NCBI RefSeq assembly: GCF_025602895.1
Contig: NW_026516211.1
Span: 496,001 to 560,000 of the forward strand
Origin: Polychytrium aggregatum
Taxonomy: Eukaryota; Chytridiomycota; Chytridiomycetes; Polychytriales
Direction: 5' to 3'
DNA: 64,000 nt
Part shown: positions 13,601 through 23,905 of the stretch, piece by piece
Numbering within the stretch: position 1 is the stretch's first letter
Layout of the letters: each line of letters opens with the position of its first letter
Notes under the pieces: generated by a model
Told to the model about the DNA's origin: nothing
The model's input: the letters and a program-made list of their open reading frames with translations, nothing else
The model's database searches: none
Made by a program: the position numbers and the translations under genes

Positions 13601-13748
13601 GGCTGTGGTTCTGCCGAGCAACGAGCCGAGCTAGGAGCCGCTGGTGCCGAGCATGAATACGGTCGGCAAGAGGCGCATCGCTGGTGCTGGCTCGCTTGAT
13701 GGGGACAGCGGCGACCCCAGAGGAGTCTCTAGGATGCTTCAGGAACAT
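10687..13748 (-). CDS. Protease C: divergent membrane-anchored pepsin-like protease
   Basis: Spliced model of 670 residues: exons 13748-13503, 13178-13140, 12939-12564, 12416-12242, 12027-11738 and 11573-10687, phases 0,0,1,2,1. The first catalytic motif is ILDTGS near residue 114. Two positions differ from the paralogs. The flap reads FGSG instead of YGTG/YGSG, replacing the usual flap tyrosine with phenylalanine, and the second motif is ILDSGA instead of ILDTGS/T. A DSG second motif occurs in some active family members such as BACE. A CSCG motif and NLYLFIG precede a span near 477-502, then a tail rich in Asn-Gly and Arg-Gly-Asn-Asn repeats, ending Gly-Arg-Arg. The ATG at 13748 is in frame but gives no clear signal peptide; an upstream exon is possible. 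It is probably an active or specialised protease, less certainly a pseudoenzyme. Confidence 0.88.
12978..13017. repeat. 12-base tandem repeat in protease C intron 2
   Basis: Three and a half copies of tcagcgagcaag lie within the intron between exons 2 and 3 of protease C. Confidence 0.9.
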
Positions 13749-14771
13749 TGGCCGGCGACAGACGATCCCAGACGCATGCGAGGATCGAGCAGAGGAGCCC
13801 AGGAAGCGAAGAAGACCAGAGGGCGGGGGCGGAAAGACCGGGAGCGAAAAGGAAGGGAAAGCCCCTCGGCGACAAGCGAGCGGGCCCATGTGCGCCGACC
13901 GACAGCACAGACAAGGCACAGCCGCGCCGAGAGACCGCGCAACTGCGACGCTGCACAGTCTGTTTGTACAGCAACAGCAGAGACTGCGCACTGCCAGCAG
14001 CACCACAAGCAGGGGCCGGACAGTGTCGCACAGGTGTAGCCGCGGGCTGCAACCAAGGTGGCTCCGGCACAGCCGCCGACAGAGAGTGTCTCGCGCCACG
14101 CACAGGGACTGTCGCGCTCAGCTGCACGCGTCGCTCGGCAGCACACGTTCCCCCACCGGCACCCCGTGCTGTGTCGGGCTGACTCACTGCCGCAACCCTG
14201 TCCCTTGTCGCAGGTGCTGTGCGACTTGCTGGAAGCGCGCCCCTCGCCCGGCAGACGCGCACAGCGCAACGCGTGCAGCCGGCTGCGCGAGAACGTCTGC
14301 ACAGAACCACTCGCTGCCGGGCTTGTCTGTGCGCAGCAGCTGCGGATGCGCATGCGCTGTTTCTGCGACTGGAGGCCGTGGCTCTGGGAATGGCGCCCCA
14401 GGCCGATGCTGCGAACGTGTCCGCTGCAGTGGCGAATTCAGTATCATTCGATGATTCATCGAGCGCGAACGTGTCCGGCCCAGTCGATCCACTGCGTTTT
14501 GTATTGGCTTCTCGAACGTCAAAAATGAGGGTGGTGTGCGTGTGTGGAAGGAAAAAAAGCGAGGCGACACCATTCCGGATGCAGAGAGGGTTCCGGGCGC
14601 CCTCCGAACGGGCTCGTTGTGGCCACCGTGCAGCGGCTTGGTGTCGAGCCGACAGGATCGTCCACCGAGTCCAATCCAAGCGAGACTGACGCGTCCATCG
14701 GCGCAATCGCTTTTCAATAAATAGAAGAGAGAGCGACATTTGATCGATTCATGCGTGTCACAGGCCCCAGG
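13749..14771. other. Spacer between protease C and protease D
   Basis: About 1 kb holding the presumed promoter and 5' UTR of protease C and the 3' end of protease D. No domain-bearing frame was found. The minus-strand frame upstream of the protease C start stays open for a long way and could hide its signal-peptide exon. Confidence 0.45.
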
Positions 14772-17700
14772 CTAGTAGTATCGTTCGCCGTTGTTCGCCT
14801 GGTACTGCGCGGGATAGCCCGGGTTGCCCCGACGACCGCCGCCGGTGTTCGCGCGATCCGTTGCGCCGTTGCGGGGCGAGTATGACTGCGGAACGAACGA
14901 CGGCGACTGGTCGTTGCGGTACGACTGCTGCTCGTATTGGTAGCGTTGATACTGATCGTACTGGTAGGGCTGCGGCTCGTGCTGGTATTGATACTGCCCC
15001 GAAGTTGCGTAGCCTTGCGGCGACGTTTCATACCCCGACGAGTACATCTGGCTTGGACTCGCGCTCGAATTGTATCCAGGCTTGATCCGACGGCTGCCGC
15101 GGCACCGTTTGAGGCACGACGCTGCGATCGACAGAACGATGATTGCCAGGATGCCGCAGATTCCGATAAACAGATACAGGTTGATGTACCAAGGCCCAAT
15201 GCGAATATACTGACTTCCACCACCGATGATGAGGTTGGTCAATCCACCAGCCGGATCAGCCGCCTGGCCAGTTCCCGATGCTCCGCATGAGCACGCGTTC
15301 GACGACGCTTGAGCGCCTGTGCCAAGGCCCTGTCCGCCAGATGACACCGCCAGGCCAACTTGGAGATTCGTGGTGTCGTAGACGCTGTAGTACTTGCGCA
15401 AGAAGGTGTCACCCAAGATGACGTCGGTAAAGGTGCCGACGTTGACAAATCCGAGAATACAGGGCTGAAGCATGGATGAGTCCTGGTAAATGTAGTCCCC
15501 CGCTGGAAGGTCCACAAGGGATCATCGATACAGGAGTGAGTAAAGTGTGTACAGCCCGTAGACATCGAGCATTAATGCCCGGCGTGCTTGTTGCAACGAG
15601 CGAGCATCACAGCGAGATATCAAGGCCCCTCCGCTTCTCCGTTGTTGCCAAGCCCGGCAACGTCACCCACCACCGGTCTGGCACGGCAATCCAACACGCG
15701 GCTACTCACGGGCAAGGGTGAAGGGCGAAGTTCCGAGAATAAAAGTGATGTTGGGCAGGGTGGTAATGACCGAGCAGTCGACCGCGAGCAGGCCGCCGCT
15801 CGTTGTTTGTGTTTTGAGCTGAAGCATTGGGATGAGGGCCGAGTAGATCGCACTCGGAAGCCCAACAAATGACGTGCCGGTATCGAGAATGGCATGTCGG
15901 TTCGAGACAGGCAGCGTCACGCTCGCGGAGCCCACCGTGATGTTGGGCATGTTGACTCGCCATTGATCTGGGCCCACAGGGCCTGGCACGACCGACATAC
16001 TGCGGCAGCGAGAATCAAATCGAATCGAAGGGAAGGATGCACAAATGCCATATAGCGCGTTAGTCACTGGAGCCTGGGAATAGCCACCGTCGGATTGAGA
16101 ACCGCCAGACCGAGAACCGAGCGACCCAAGCATATACAAGGTTGCTGAGGCGCATGCAAGGTTGCCGGAGGATGCACAAGGTTGCCAGAGTATGTACAAG
16201 GTTGTTCGAGCATGCAGCAGCACACATATATGGGAAGACACTACCCATACCGCACTGCTTACCACTGCAGCGACCCTGTGAAGTGGTTGGGGTTGCAACC
16301 GCCGAGCACCAGCTCTCCGCCGCCGGTTCCCGTGGACCCTGTAGTGTCGAGCCAGAAGGCAAACGTGGAGCTGGAGAATTGCTTGCCGAGATTGATGAAT
16401 GGTGGAATGGGCAAGCTGGCCAATTCTGACGAACCAGCAAGAAGATTGGATTGATTACCGGTGGGGAGGATAAAGGATCCATGTCAGCGCGCCAGTTGCA
16501 AAGGGTACTCCTCAGGGATGCTATCCGCGATGCTGCTCATGTTGCTGCACATAGCGCTGCCCAGGCTCATCCAGCACAGCACAACACAGCACAACACAGC
16601 ACAGCTTGAGACGACAGGATCGGCGGGCGTGCATCAGTTCCATCAACATACTTGTGCCCGCAGCCAGAGCCGGAAAGGCCATGCCCCAGATGCCGTCCCA
16701 CGAAGTGCCCGTGCCCATCTGGCCCGCAAGGGTCGAGTCGAGGCTGGTGGCCAGCATAAAGTCCTGTCCGGTCACGGAAAATCCGGACGCCGAGAAGGTA
16801 TCCTCGGCCAGAAAGCCGACCAAGGCGCCGCTTCCGTACTGGATTTTGACGCTGTCGCCGTTGGGTGTCTTGACATAGGTCGAGGATACTGCAGAGTTGA
16901 ACTTTTTCACGGCAGCGACTTGAGGCGTGGTCTGTGTCGTGGTGAGCCAGAGGTTGGCGGATCCCGTGTCGAGAATGACGGTGAACTGCTGGGCGGGAGT
17001 TCCCATCGAGATGGGAGCCATGTACTGCACAACATCAGAGCCACAGAGGATTCGGATCAGCGAGTGCCAGGTCGGGGGCGTGTGGCAGCAGGCTGCCAGG
17101 ACCACCAAAGACGAGAAGGCTCACAAGCATGTCATCTCGGCGACGGGCAAGCAAACAGCGGCGGTGGAGGCGGCGGGACATGGCAAGAGCGAAAAGCAGC
17201 AAGTGCGCCCAAGGCGGACTGGTGCTGAAGGGGAGATTGAGAACCGGAGACACGGCCAAGGGCAGTGGTGCCCGTGCTGGAACATGACTTCTCCAAGCCC
17301 CACAAAAGCTCTCCAGACGGCAGGGATCTTGTGCAAATCCGCATTGCATGTCGGACGGTGTTCTGGTGCAAGAAACCAGAGACCTGAGAAAGGCGATGGC
17401 TTTCCAGAAATAGGATGATACTCACAGACATATCACCGGCGTTGATCAGGGTTTGGCCAACAGGCTGGGACAATAATCCAAAGGAGCGTTAGGGGACGCT
17501 CATGGGAGATGGATATATCATGGTGAAATATGCAAAAGGCAGCATGATATCCAATCGATTCGGCGAGCGGAAGGGAGGTTCCGAGGAAGTGCGACGGACA
17601 CAAGAAGGCAGAGACGACGAAAGCGATACTCACGCCGGAGGCAGCAAGGACAAACGAGGACTGGTTGGATGCGCTGCTGTCACTGGAGTAGGCTGGATCA

Positions 17701-17882
17701 TAGCGAGCAGACATGAACAGCGCCTGCGAGTTGAGGCGATCGAGGAGCGGGACCTTTCTGTCGGAAGTGACTCTGGAGAAGGCCGTGACGACCGAATGGT
17801 CGGAGGACGCAGCCGCAAGCACGGTGCCGATAGCCAGCGAGACGGCGAGGGGAGCGACGAGGGGTCGGTGCAGACCGGCCAT
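14772..17882 (-). CDS. Protease D: membrane-anchored pepsin-like aspartic protease
   Basis: Best-defined member of the array, 614 residues: exons 17882-17634, 17464-17426, 17024-16652, 16425-16263, 15999-15710 and 15502-14772, all GT-AG and closing exactly in frame with phases 0,0,1,2,1. The ATG at 17882 starts a clear signal peptide with an Ala/Val/Leu-rich core. A propeptide and a 13-codon mini-exon (PVGQTLINAGDMS) follow. Catalytic motifs are ILDTGS near 115 and ILDTGT near 314, with flap YGSG. A CSCG motif and NLYLFIG lead into the span near 479-501. The short tail is rich in Tyr-Gln repeats (YQYQ, QYQRYQYEQQ). Likely a type I surface or endosomal protease; substrate unknown. It is divergently arranged with the Sec14-like gene. 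Confidence 0.95.
16133..16215. repeat. Degenerate 18-20-base tandem repeat in protease D intron 4
   Basis: Four imperfect copies built on acaaggttgc followed by a variable half ending in catgc or tatgt. It lies in the same intron (between exons 4 and 5) that carries the heptamer array in protease B. Confidence 0.85.
16572..16605. repeat. Short tandem repeat (agcacaacac) in protease D intron 3
   Basis: About three copies of a 10-base unit in the intron between exons 3 and 4 of protease D. Confidence 0.8.
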
Positions 17883-18450
17883 GATGCTGTGTCTGCAGGA
17901 GCCGAGGAGACGTGGGATGGAGCGATGGAGCGATGGAGAGATGGAGGGATCAGGAGCAGAGAGAGCAGCGATGGACAAGTCCCAGGCCTTGCCGGAAGGG
18001 AGCGATGGACACACCGCCAAGGCGGTCTCGTGCCTGGCGCCGTGGAGGCAACCTTGGGCTGGGAGCGGCTGTGGGCGCCGGGGGAGGTCTGGAAACCTTG
18101 TGTTTGTTTGTGGGGCGGGGCATGGCGAGACGGCCAGCGAGACGGACAGCGAGACGGCCAGCGAGACGGACAGCGAGACGGCCAGCGAGACGGCCAGCGA
18201 GACGGCCAGCGAGACGGCCAGCGAGACGGGTGTCACATGTACGGAGCGCGTTGCACAGACAGGGTTGCACAGCGTGCCTCGCCGAGAGAGTGCGGCACCG
18301 AGAGCCCACAGAGAGCGCACAGAGAACCCACAGAGGTGGCAAAGTGTTCACCCTTTTGCCGAAGGGGCGGGTCGTCGTTTTCTCCTTCTCTTCCCTTCTG
18401 CCCTCTGCCCCTTCTGTCCCTCTGCCACTTCTCCCACCTCTCCTGCTGCA
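17883..18450. promoter_or_regulatory. Shared upstream region of protease D and the Sec14-like gene
   Basis: A 568-base region between two divergent start codons, so it must carry both promoters. It contains the tandem repeat at 18122-18231, and the last 90 bases before the Sec14-like ATG are pyrimidine-rich (runs of ttctcc and ctctgcc), as is common in fungal 5' UTRs. No clear TATA box was seen. Confidence 0.6.
18122..18231. repeat. 10-base GAC-rich tandem repeat in a bidirectional promoter
   Basis: About eleven copies of gcgagacggc / gcgagacgga, alternating two variants, between the divergent starts of protease D and the Sec14-like gene. Confidence 0.93.
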
Positions 18451-20253
18451 ATGACTCAGACCGACGACCAAGCCGTGCCCATTCTGCGCAACACCCAGAA
18501 GCACGATGTCCCTGAAAACTGGCCGCTCTCGCTCCTCGACGCCGACCAACTCCCCAAATTCGACGCCTTCAAGGCAAAGGCCAGGGCCCTTCTCGGCTCT
18601 CCCGAAACCAACGACCGCCACGAGCTCGAGTCCAAGTGGATGTCGGATCTGATCATCGTCAAGTACATGCGGGCCACCAAGTACAACCTTGATTACTCCC
18701 GTGCGTATCCGCACCATGCCCATCCCCGTCCGGCTCGCGCCCTTGCGTATCGCCAGCGATTCATGCGCCCTCGGCTTATTGACTGGAATGTGCTCTGTAT
18801 CGCATGCCTGTGCACTCGCCATCCCCGGCTATCCTCGGCCACCCTCTCCCTAACATGCTCCTGGCATTCGTGTGACTCGCCCAGTGACCCGCTTGGAAGC
18901 CACCCTTCTGTGGAGACGTGAAAGCAAGCCCGAGTCCATGGATCCGAGCGATGTTGCCGGCGCTGCTGCGTGTGGACGCTCCTACTTCTGCGGTAGGTCA
19001 CCCATGGAGCCAACGGCGCACCAACTCAGGGCCCCGCGAAACCAGTCAGCCAGTGGGACTCTTCCTCCAATCACATGCGGGCTGTGTCGCAGATTCATGA
19101 GCCCGAATCATGCTCGCTGCTCATGCTCTCTGTTTCGCCACAGGATTCGATCTCAACGGCCGCCCACTCCTGTTCCTGGTTCCCCGCAACAGCGATGGCT
19201 CCAAGAACTACGACGAGCAGCTCAAATTTGTCATCTACAATCTCGAGAAGGCCACCCGCATGTTTGAACACGGCGTTTCCCAGGTCGACATCATCATCGA
19301 CTATGCCAACATGAGCATGTCCAACTCGGTTCCGCTCAGCGTCTCGCGACAGTTCCTGCAGATCCTTGGCGACCACTACCCCGAGGTATGCCCCTGGGCT
19401 GTTTCCGGTCTCTGGATCTGCGCATCGCTCGAGTATTCGCCTCAGTCGGCCACTTTTTCGTCTCCGCAAGCTCGTGGCTGCTTGAGACTGTCATCCAACA
19501 CGATGAATCTTGTTCAGCGTCGAGCGGGCTCGGCCACATGTGAATCGCTAACTCGCTGTCCTTGCCCTCCGTCGGTCAACAATGCTCCACAATCCCATTG
19601 CGTCGCGGTCCTGCGATCAAGACTCTGGGTCTGGGTTTCTTTGTCCAAGCCAGGTGCAGTGTTGCTTTCCAGGATGTGAATCGTGCATGAGTGCGGTGAC
19701 GATCGTGATGCTTCGCGGGCTATCTTTTTAACGCCTCTACTCGGCTCTCTCGATTCGCTGCAGCTGGTATCTCTCAGTCTTTTGGAACGTACGTCGACCG
19801 GCCCGATTCGCGTGTTGCTCCACCACAGACTCTGCGTTCGGATAGCCGTTTGTTGTTTGTTGCCCTCCCATTCACTATACACCATGCACCATGCACCATG
19901 CACCATGCACCATGCACCATGCACCATGCACCATGCACCATGCACCATGCACCATGCACCATGCACCATGCACCATGCACCATGCACCATGCACCATGCA
20001 CCATGCACCATGCTTTCACCAACAATCCTCGCTTGCTGCTGACTTTCCATCGCCATCGCAGTTGATCAGTCCGTTTATCGACCCCGTCACCAAGGCCAAG
20101 ATCCATTTTGTGGAAGAAAAAGTCAAAGACGACAAGTCGTCGACAACGCTCACCCGCTACATCGCCCCAGAGCAGCTGATGGTCGAGTACGGCGGCACCT
20201 GCCCATACCAGTTTGTGTTCGACACTTACTGGAAGCACTTTTCGCTTGTTTAA
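18451..20253 (+). CDS. Sec14-like CRAL-TRIO lipid-binding protein
   Basis: Exons 18451-18700, 18885-18992, 19144-19385, a tentative 19692-19766, and 20062-20253, giving 288 residues. The N-terminal part matches the CRAL-TRIO N region (LIIVKYMRATKYNLDYS then LEATLLWRRE). The lipid-binding fold follows, with GRPLLFLVPRN, VDIIIDYANMSMSNS, QFLQILGDHYPE and finally SPFIDPVTKAKIHFV. Sec14 relatives exchange phosphatidylinositol and other lipids between membranes. The segment normally reading ERLG...NAP..F between the third and last exons is weak here. The only candidate is 75 bases in phase (residues DRDASRAIFLTPLL), with a poor acceptor. If it is wrong, the gene may be damaged. Intron 4 contains a 7-base minisatellite. 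The family call is firm; the complete model is moderate. Confidence 0.85.
19879..20013. repeat. Heptanucleotide tandem repeat (ACCATGC)n in the Sec14-like gene
   Basis: About 19 near-perfect copies of a 7-base unit inside the last intron of the Sec14-like gene. Because 7 is not a multiple of 3, every third codon set repeats. The array is free of stop codons in several frames on both strands, producing artefactual long frames. Confidence 0.97.
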
Positions 20254-20754
20254 CGGAAGAAGCGGGATGTCCCGTCGTTAGAGATTTCTTTGGATGCGAA
20301 TACACACCTATCCATCCTCTACAACGACACTGCGCCGCATCATTATTTCCGCACTGCTGTGTTGTGCCGAGTCGCAGCCCTTGAATGTGTCCAAGGGTCT
20401 GGCACCGAGCCCCGAAGTGATCAGCACCCATGGCGTCTTTGGACACCTCTCTCCATGAGTTTGCTGATGGGCAGCTCGCAATCCTCCTTGGAGCCTCGGC
20501 ACACTGCCTCAGCACACTGCCGCACGTGTCCGGCCACATGGTGAGATTCGGTAGAGCACAATATATTCAGATCTCAAGTACAAAGAGGCGAGAGCAGCAG
20601 ATGAATGGCAGAAACGACCGGCTGATCGAGATGCCGGGCTAGTCGAGATACCGAGGCATTCCCGTCCTCAAACCGCTGCACACTAAATGATGATAATTTG
20701 GCCAAGGCATTGCACGCTCGCGCTGCGGCCTACACCCGAAACTGGCCGGAGCGC
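20254..20754. other. Convergent 3' spacer
   Basis: About 0.5 kb between the convergent Sec14-like and Cys-rich secreted genes. Nothing beyond presumed 3' UTRs was seen. Confidence 0.5.
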
Positions 20755-22000
20755 TTAGTGGTTGGCAGCCGTGGTGTTGGGGCACTTTTGGTTGTAGCTG
20801 TTGGTGATGGTCTGGTTGCCAAGACTGACAACAGCTGTTTTGTAGCAGCTGTCAGGATGGAGGCAGCAAGAGTCAGTCGGACGAGCGGACAGAGAGCCGT
20901 TCCTGTGTGCAAGCCGTGGGCCCCTTGAGGATACATGTATTGGAGGACAGCAACGCGAATGTGACTTGCCTAGTGCAAATGAAATCTCGTCGGTCGACAT
21001 GATAGGAGCTGTTCCAGATCATGGGCGTCCAAAGCTTCTCGATGTCCTCGACGATCTGAACGCCACAGTAGTTGTTGGTGGTTGGGTCATGCATGCACAA
21101 GGGGTTGGTGGCGGGCATGAGCAGACGGGTGATGGTGGCGTTATAGGCCGACTGATCGAGGCCGGCAAACTCGGACATGTAGCTGTGGATGAGCTTGGGA
21201 CACTGGAGTAGCATGATGCCAGCGGGCGAGTCAATGTCAGTGGATAAACAAGCGTCAGTGGATGAACCGGTATCGTCAGAGAAATGCCAGCCAGCGGACA
21301 TCGATGTGATGGACAGGGTGAAATGGGAATGCACAAATCAGTGTTGCCACAGACTCGTCAGACTCCTTGTTGGATGGTCACAGAGTGCCAGCACTCTGAT
21401 AGAGCCTTCGGCAGAGTCTGTTCGCCCAGGTCGAACCGATCAAGCAATGTTGGCTGGAAGGTGCATCCACACCGCTCGCGCAGACCCACCTTCTTGTAGA
21501 GCATGATATACTCATCCTTGATGCCGTTGTAGCAGGTTGCATTCTTGCAGAGCTGGCCGTTGAAGTTGATAACGATCATGTTGAGCTTGCTCTCGAGATC
21601 GCTGACGATTTGCTTGTCATACACCATGGTGGTGGATGCCTCGACCACCAGATCGCCGAGGGCTTTCTGGCTGACGTTGCAATCCTATGCAACCCATGGA
21701 CACGACAGGCGGAGGGGGGGGGAATGACGTTTTGCTGGTCAATATCAACGTTATGGCTGTGAGACGGATGGCGGATTCCCACAGCACGGCCCACGAATAC
21801 CCGTAACTCACCTTGATGGTTGTCCAGACCGTACGGGTCAGTTGGTCGGTGCATTCCATACCAAAGATTGGAATCAAAGCCGGAACGATCTCGTCGTCCC
21901 ACACAATTTCGAGGATATTTGCGGGCTGGTGCTTGCTGGGGGCTGCAAGAGTCAGAGTGGTCACTATGGCGACGAGCGAGAGCACAGCGGGGAGTCTCAT
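20755..22000 (-). CDS. Secreted cysteine-rich protein of unknown family
   Basis: Four-exon model of 272 residues: 22000-21812, 21684-21382, 21202-20970 and 20848-20755, closing in frame. The ATG begins a clear signal peptide with a typical cleavage context (LTLAAP). The mature part is rich in Cys and Asn-glycosylation sites (NVS, NAT, NSS, NQT, NTT), with no membrane span, so it is probably secreted or wall-associated. I do not recognise the family. The third intron appears to use a GC donor (GCAAGT after ACTAG), which is the only choice I found that keeps the frame; the second donor (GTGACC) is also weak. It is divergent from the CCC1-like transporter. Confidence 0.78.
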
Positions 22001-23038
22001 GACGTCGAGAAAGCAACGGTAGGAGGGGGGGTCGAGCGAATGGAGTTTGGAGGTGGGGCTGGGCCAAATGGAACAGGCAAGGGGTCTTTCTCTGATACCG
22101 ACTGCTTCCCTGCGAATGCCATATCGGGCTTTTATGGGGTCGCGGTGCACTGCCTCTGACTGCCCGGGCCATCGCTTCGCTCCATTTCTGCTCGGCGCCA
22201 TTTCCCGCCCGGACGTGTGTTTGGATTGCCCCCCTTCGCCATCCCACCACTGCCTCCTTTCCCACGAGCCACCGCCTCAGTGGTCGACATGACGGGTCAG
22301 AACAGCACTTTGCTGGTCACTGAAGCGCAACAGCCCACATGGATCCGACGACATTGGCGGGGATGGGGCAGTGGAGGATCAGGAGACCCGCAAGCGCGGG
22401 CTTGGAGCTGAGCCACTTCTTGGCATAACTGCAATTTCCCGCCAAACCCACCTGCGTTGCTCAACCCCACAATCGGACGACAAACAGCGCACTGGCCCAA
22501 TACTCGAGGGCCAGCAGGGATTGCAGCCGCACTGCCATCATCACGATTCGCGCTCCCACCATTATCACGATTGACACTCCCACCATTCGCGCTATCACTA
22601 TTCGCGCTATCACGGCTTGCACCGCCATCACTATTCGCATCGTGTTTCCCCGACGCGGCTCCCGATTCGCACTGCCACAAGCGAACCACTCCAGAACCAC
22701 AACCAGCCGGACAAGGCGCCGCCAACAGCGGCTGACCAATGCGGCTGTTCTGGGTGGGACCAGGGCTCATGCGATTGGCCAGACACCCCCCTCCGAAGTG
22801 GCACCAACGGAACGTGGATCATCTCGCGCCCTGTGATTGGTCCCGGCCCCAAGCGCCACATGTCGCTGCTGCGCATCCGCGTCCGGCCAATGCCGTCGCC
22901 GTGTGCCTCTCGTATTTACCCGTCCCGACTGGCTTCGATCCGTCCGTCGTCGTCTCCCTCTCTTGGCGCAATTCCTGCCTTGGCTCCCCATCTTCCTTCT
23001 CAACCGTCTCTTCTTCTCCGAATCGCTTCTCTGCCGCC
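22001..23038. promoter_or_regulatory. Divergent upstream region of the Cys-rich secreted gene and the CCC1-like gene
   Basis: About 1 kb between two divergent starts. Around 22545-22635 there are several partial copies of a motif built on atcac(g/t)att and attcgcgctatcac, which could be a transcription-factor site cluster. In fungi, vacuolar iron importers are often iron-regulated, but no specific GATA-type cluster was confirmed by eye. Confidence 0.5.
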
Positions 23039-23905
23039 ATGTCCCATCCCGAAGCATCAGCCTTCGCCGACCTCAATGCCTCGACCGACACCCACATCAT
23101 CAACCTCGACGCCTCGACCAGCACCCACCTCGCCGACGTCAAGGCCGAGAGCGAGTCCATCAAGTCTGTCGAAGGCCCTCTTGGCCTCGACCACCACCAC
23201 TACTCGCACCGAAGCCCCTGGCTGCGTGCCGCTGTCCTGGGTGCGAACGACGGGCTCGTCTCGGTCGGTGCCCTGCTCATCGGCGTTGTCGCTGCCGGCA
23301 CCTCCAACAGACCCACCTTCCTCGGCCCCGACCCTGTCGTTCTGGCGGGTCTTTCTGCTCTCATCGCCGGCGCCCTGTCGATGGCTCTCGGCGAGTATGT
23401 CTCGGTCGCTTCCCAAAAGGACTCGGAGCTGGCCGATCTGCGGCTCGAGCGCCTCGCTCACGAAGGCGGCCCGGAGCAGCGGCGCAAGGAGCTCGAGGAA
23501 CTCACCCGCATCTACATGAGCCGCGGCCTCGATCGCGAGCTCGCCAAGACCGTCGCCATCGAGCTCTCCAAGAACGACCCCGTTGCTACCCACGCCCGCG
23601 ACGAGCTCGGCATCGACGTCGACGACCTCACCAATCCCTTCCAGGCCGCCGTGACCTCGCTCCTGACCTTCTCTGTCGGAGCAGTGATGCCGCTGCTGGT
23701 TGTTATCTTTGCCAAGACGTTCCTGCTCCGGATTGTGCTTCTTGTCATTGTCAATCTCATCTTCCTGTTTGTTTTTGGTGCCGCCGGATCCTACCTCGGC
23801 GGTGCCCCGCTCTGGAAGGGTGCCCTGCGAGTCACCATCGGCGGCGGCATTGCCATGGGCGGCACCTATCTTGCTGGATTTGCATTCGGAACCGTGTCGT
23901 CCTGA
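23039..23905 (+). CDS. CCC1: CCC1/VIT1-family vacuolar iron (Fe2+/Mn2+) transporter
   Basis: Single-exon 288-residue protein. A polar N-terminus of about 58 residues leads into the first membrane helix with LGANDGLVSVGALLIGV, and the second carries GALSMALGEYVSVASQ. The conserved Asp and Met/Gly/Glu residues there are typical of the VIT1/CCC1 family. A charged cytosolic helical domain follows, rich in Glu and Arg (roughly residues 115-190), where the family binds metal. Three further hydrophobic segments end near the C-terminus. Family members load Fe2+ or Mn2+ into the vacuole in exchange for protons, detoxifying cytosolic iron. The ATG sits in a gccgccatg context. It is one of the few neighbours without an intron. 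Confidence 0.93.
   Translation: MSHPEASAFADLNASTDTHIINLDASTSTHLADVKAESESIKSVEGPLGLDHHHYSHRSPWLRAAVLGANDGLVSVGALLIGVVAAGTSNRPTFLGPDPVVLAGLSALIAGALSMALGEYVSVASQKDSELADLRLERLAHEGGPEQRRKELEELTRIYMSRGLDRELAKTVAIELSKNDPVATHARDELGIDVDDLTNPFQAAVTSLLTFSVGAVMPLLVVIFAKTFLLRIVLLVIVNLIFLFVFGAAGSYLGGAPLWKGALRVTIGGGIAMGGTYLAGFAFGTVSS

Noticed and set aside
19850-20056. Open frames with repeated MHHAPCT or WCMVHGA peptides
   Set aside because: They are translations of the 7-base intronic array; every third repeat restores the frame, so the apparent protein repeats are artefacts.
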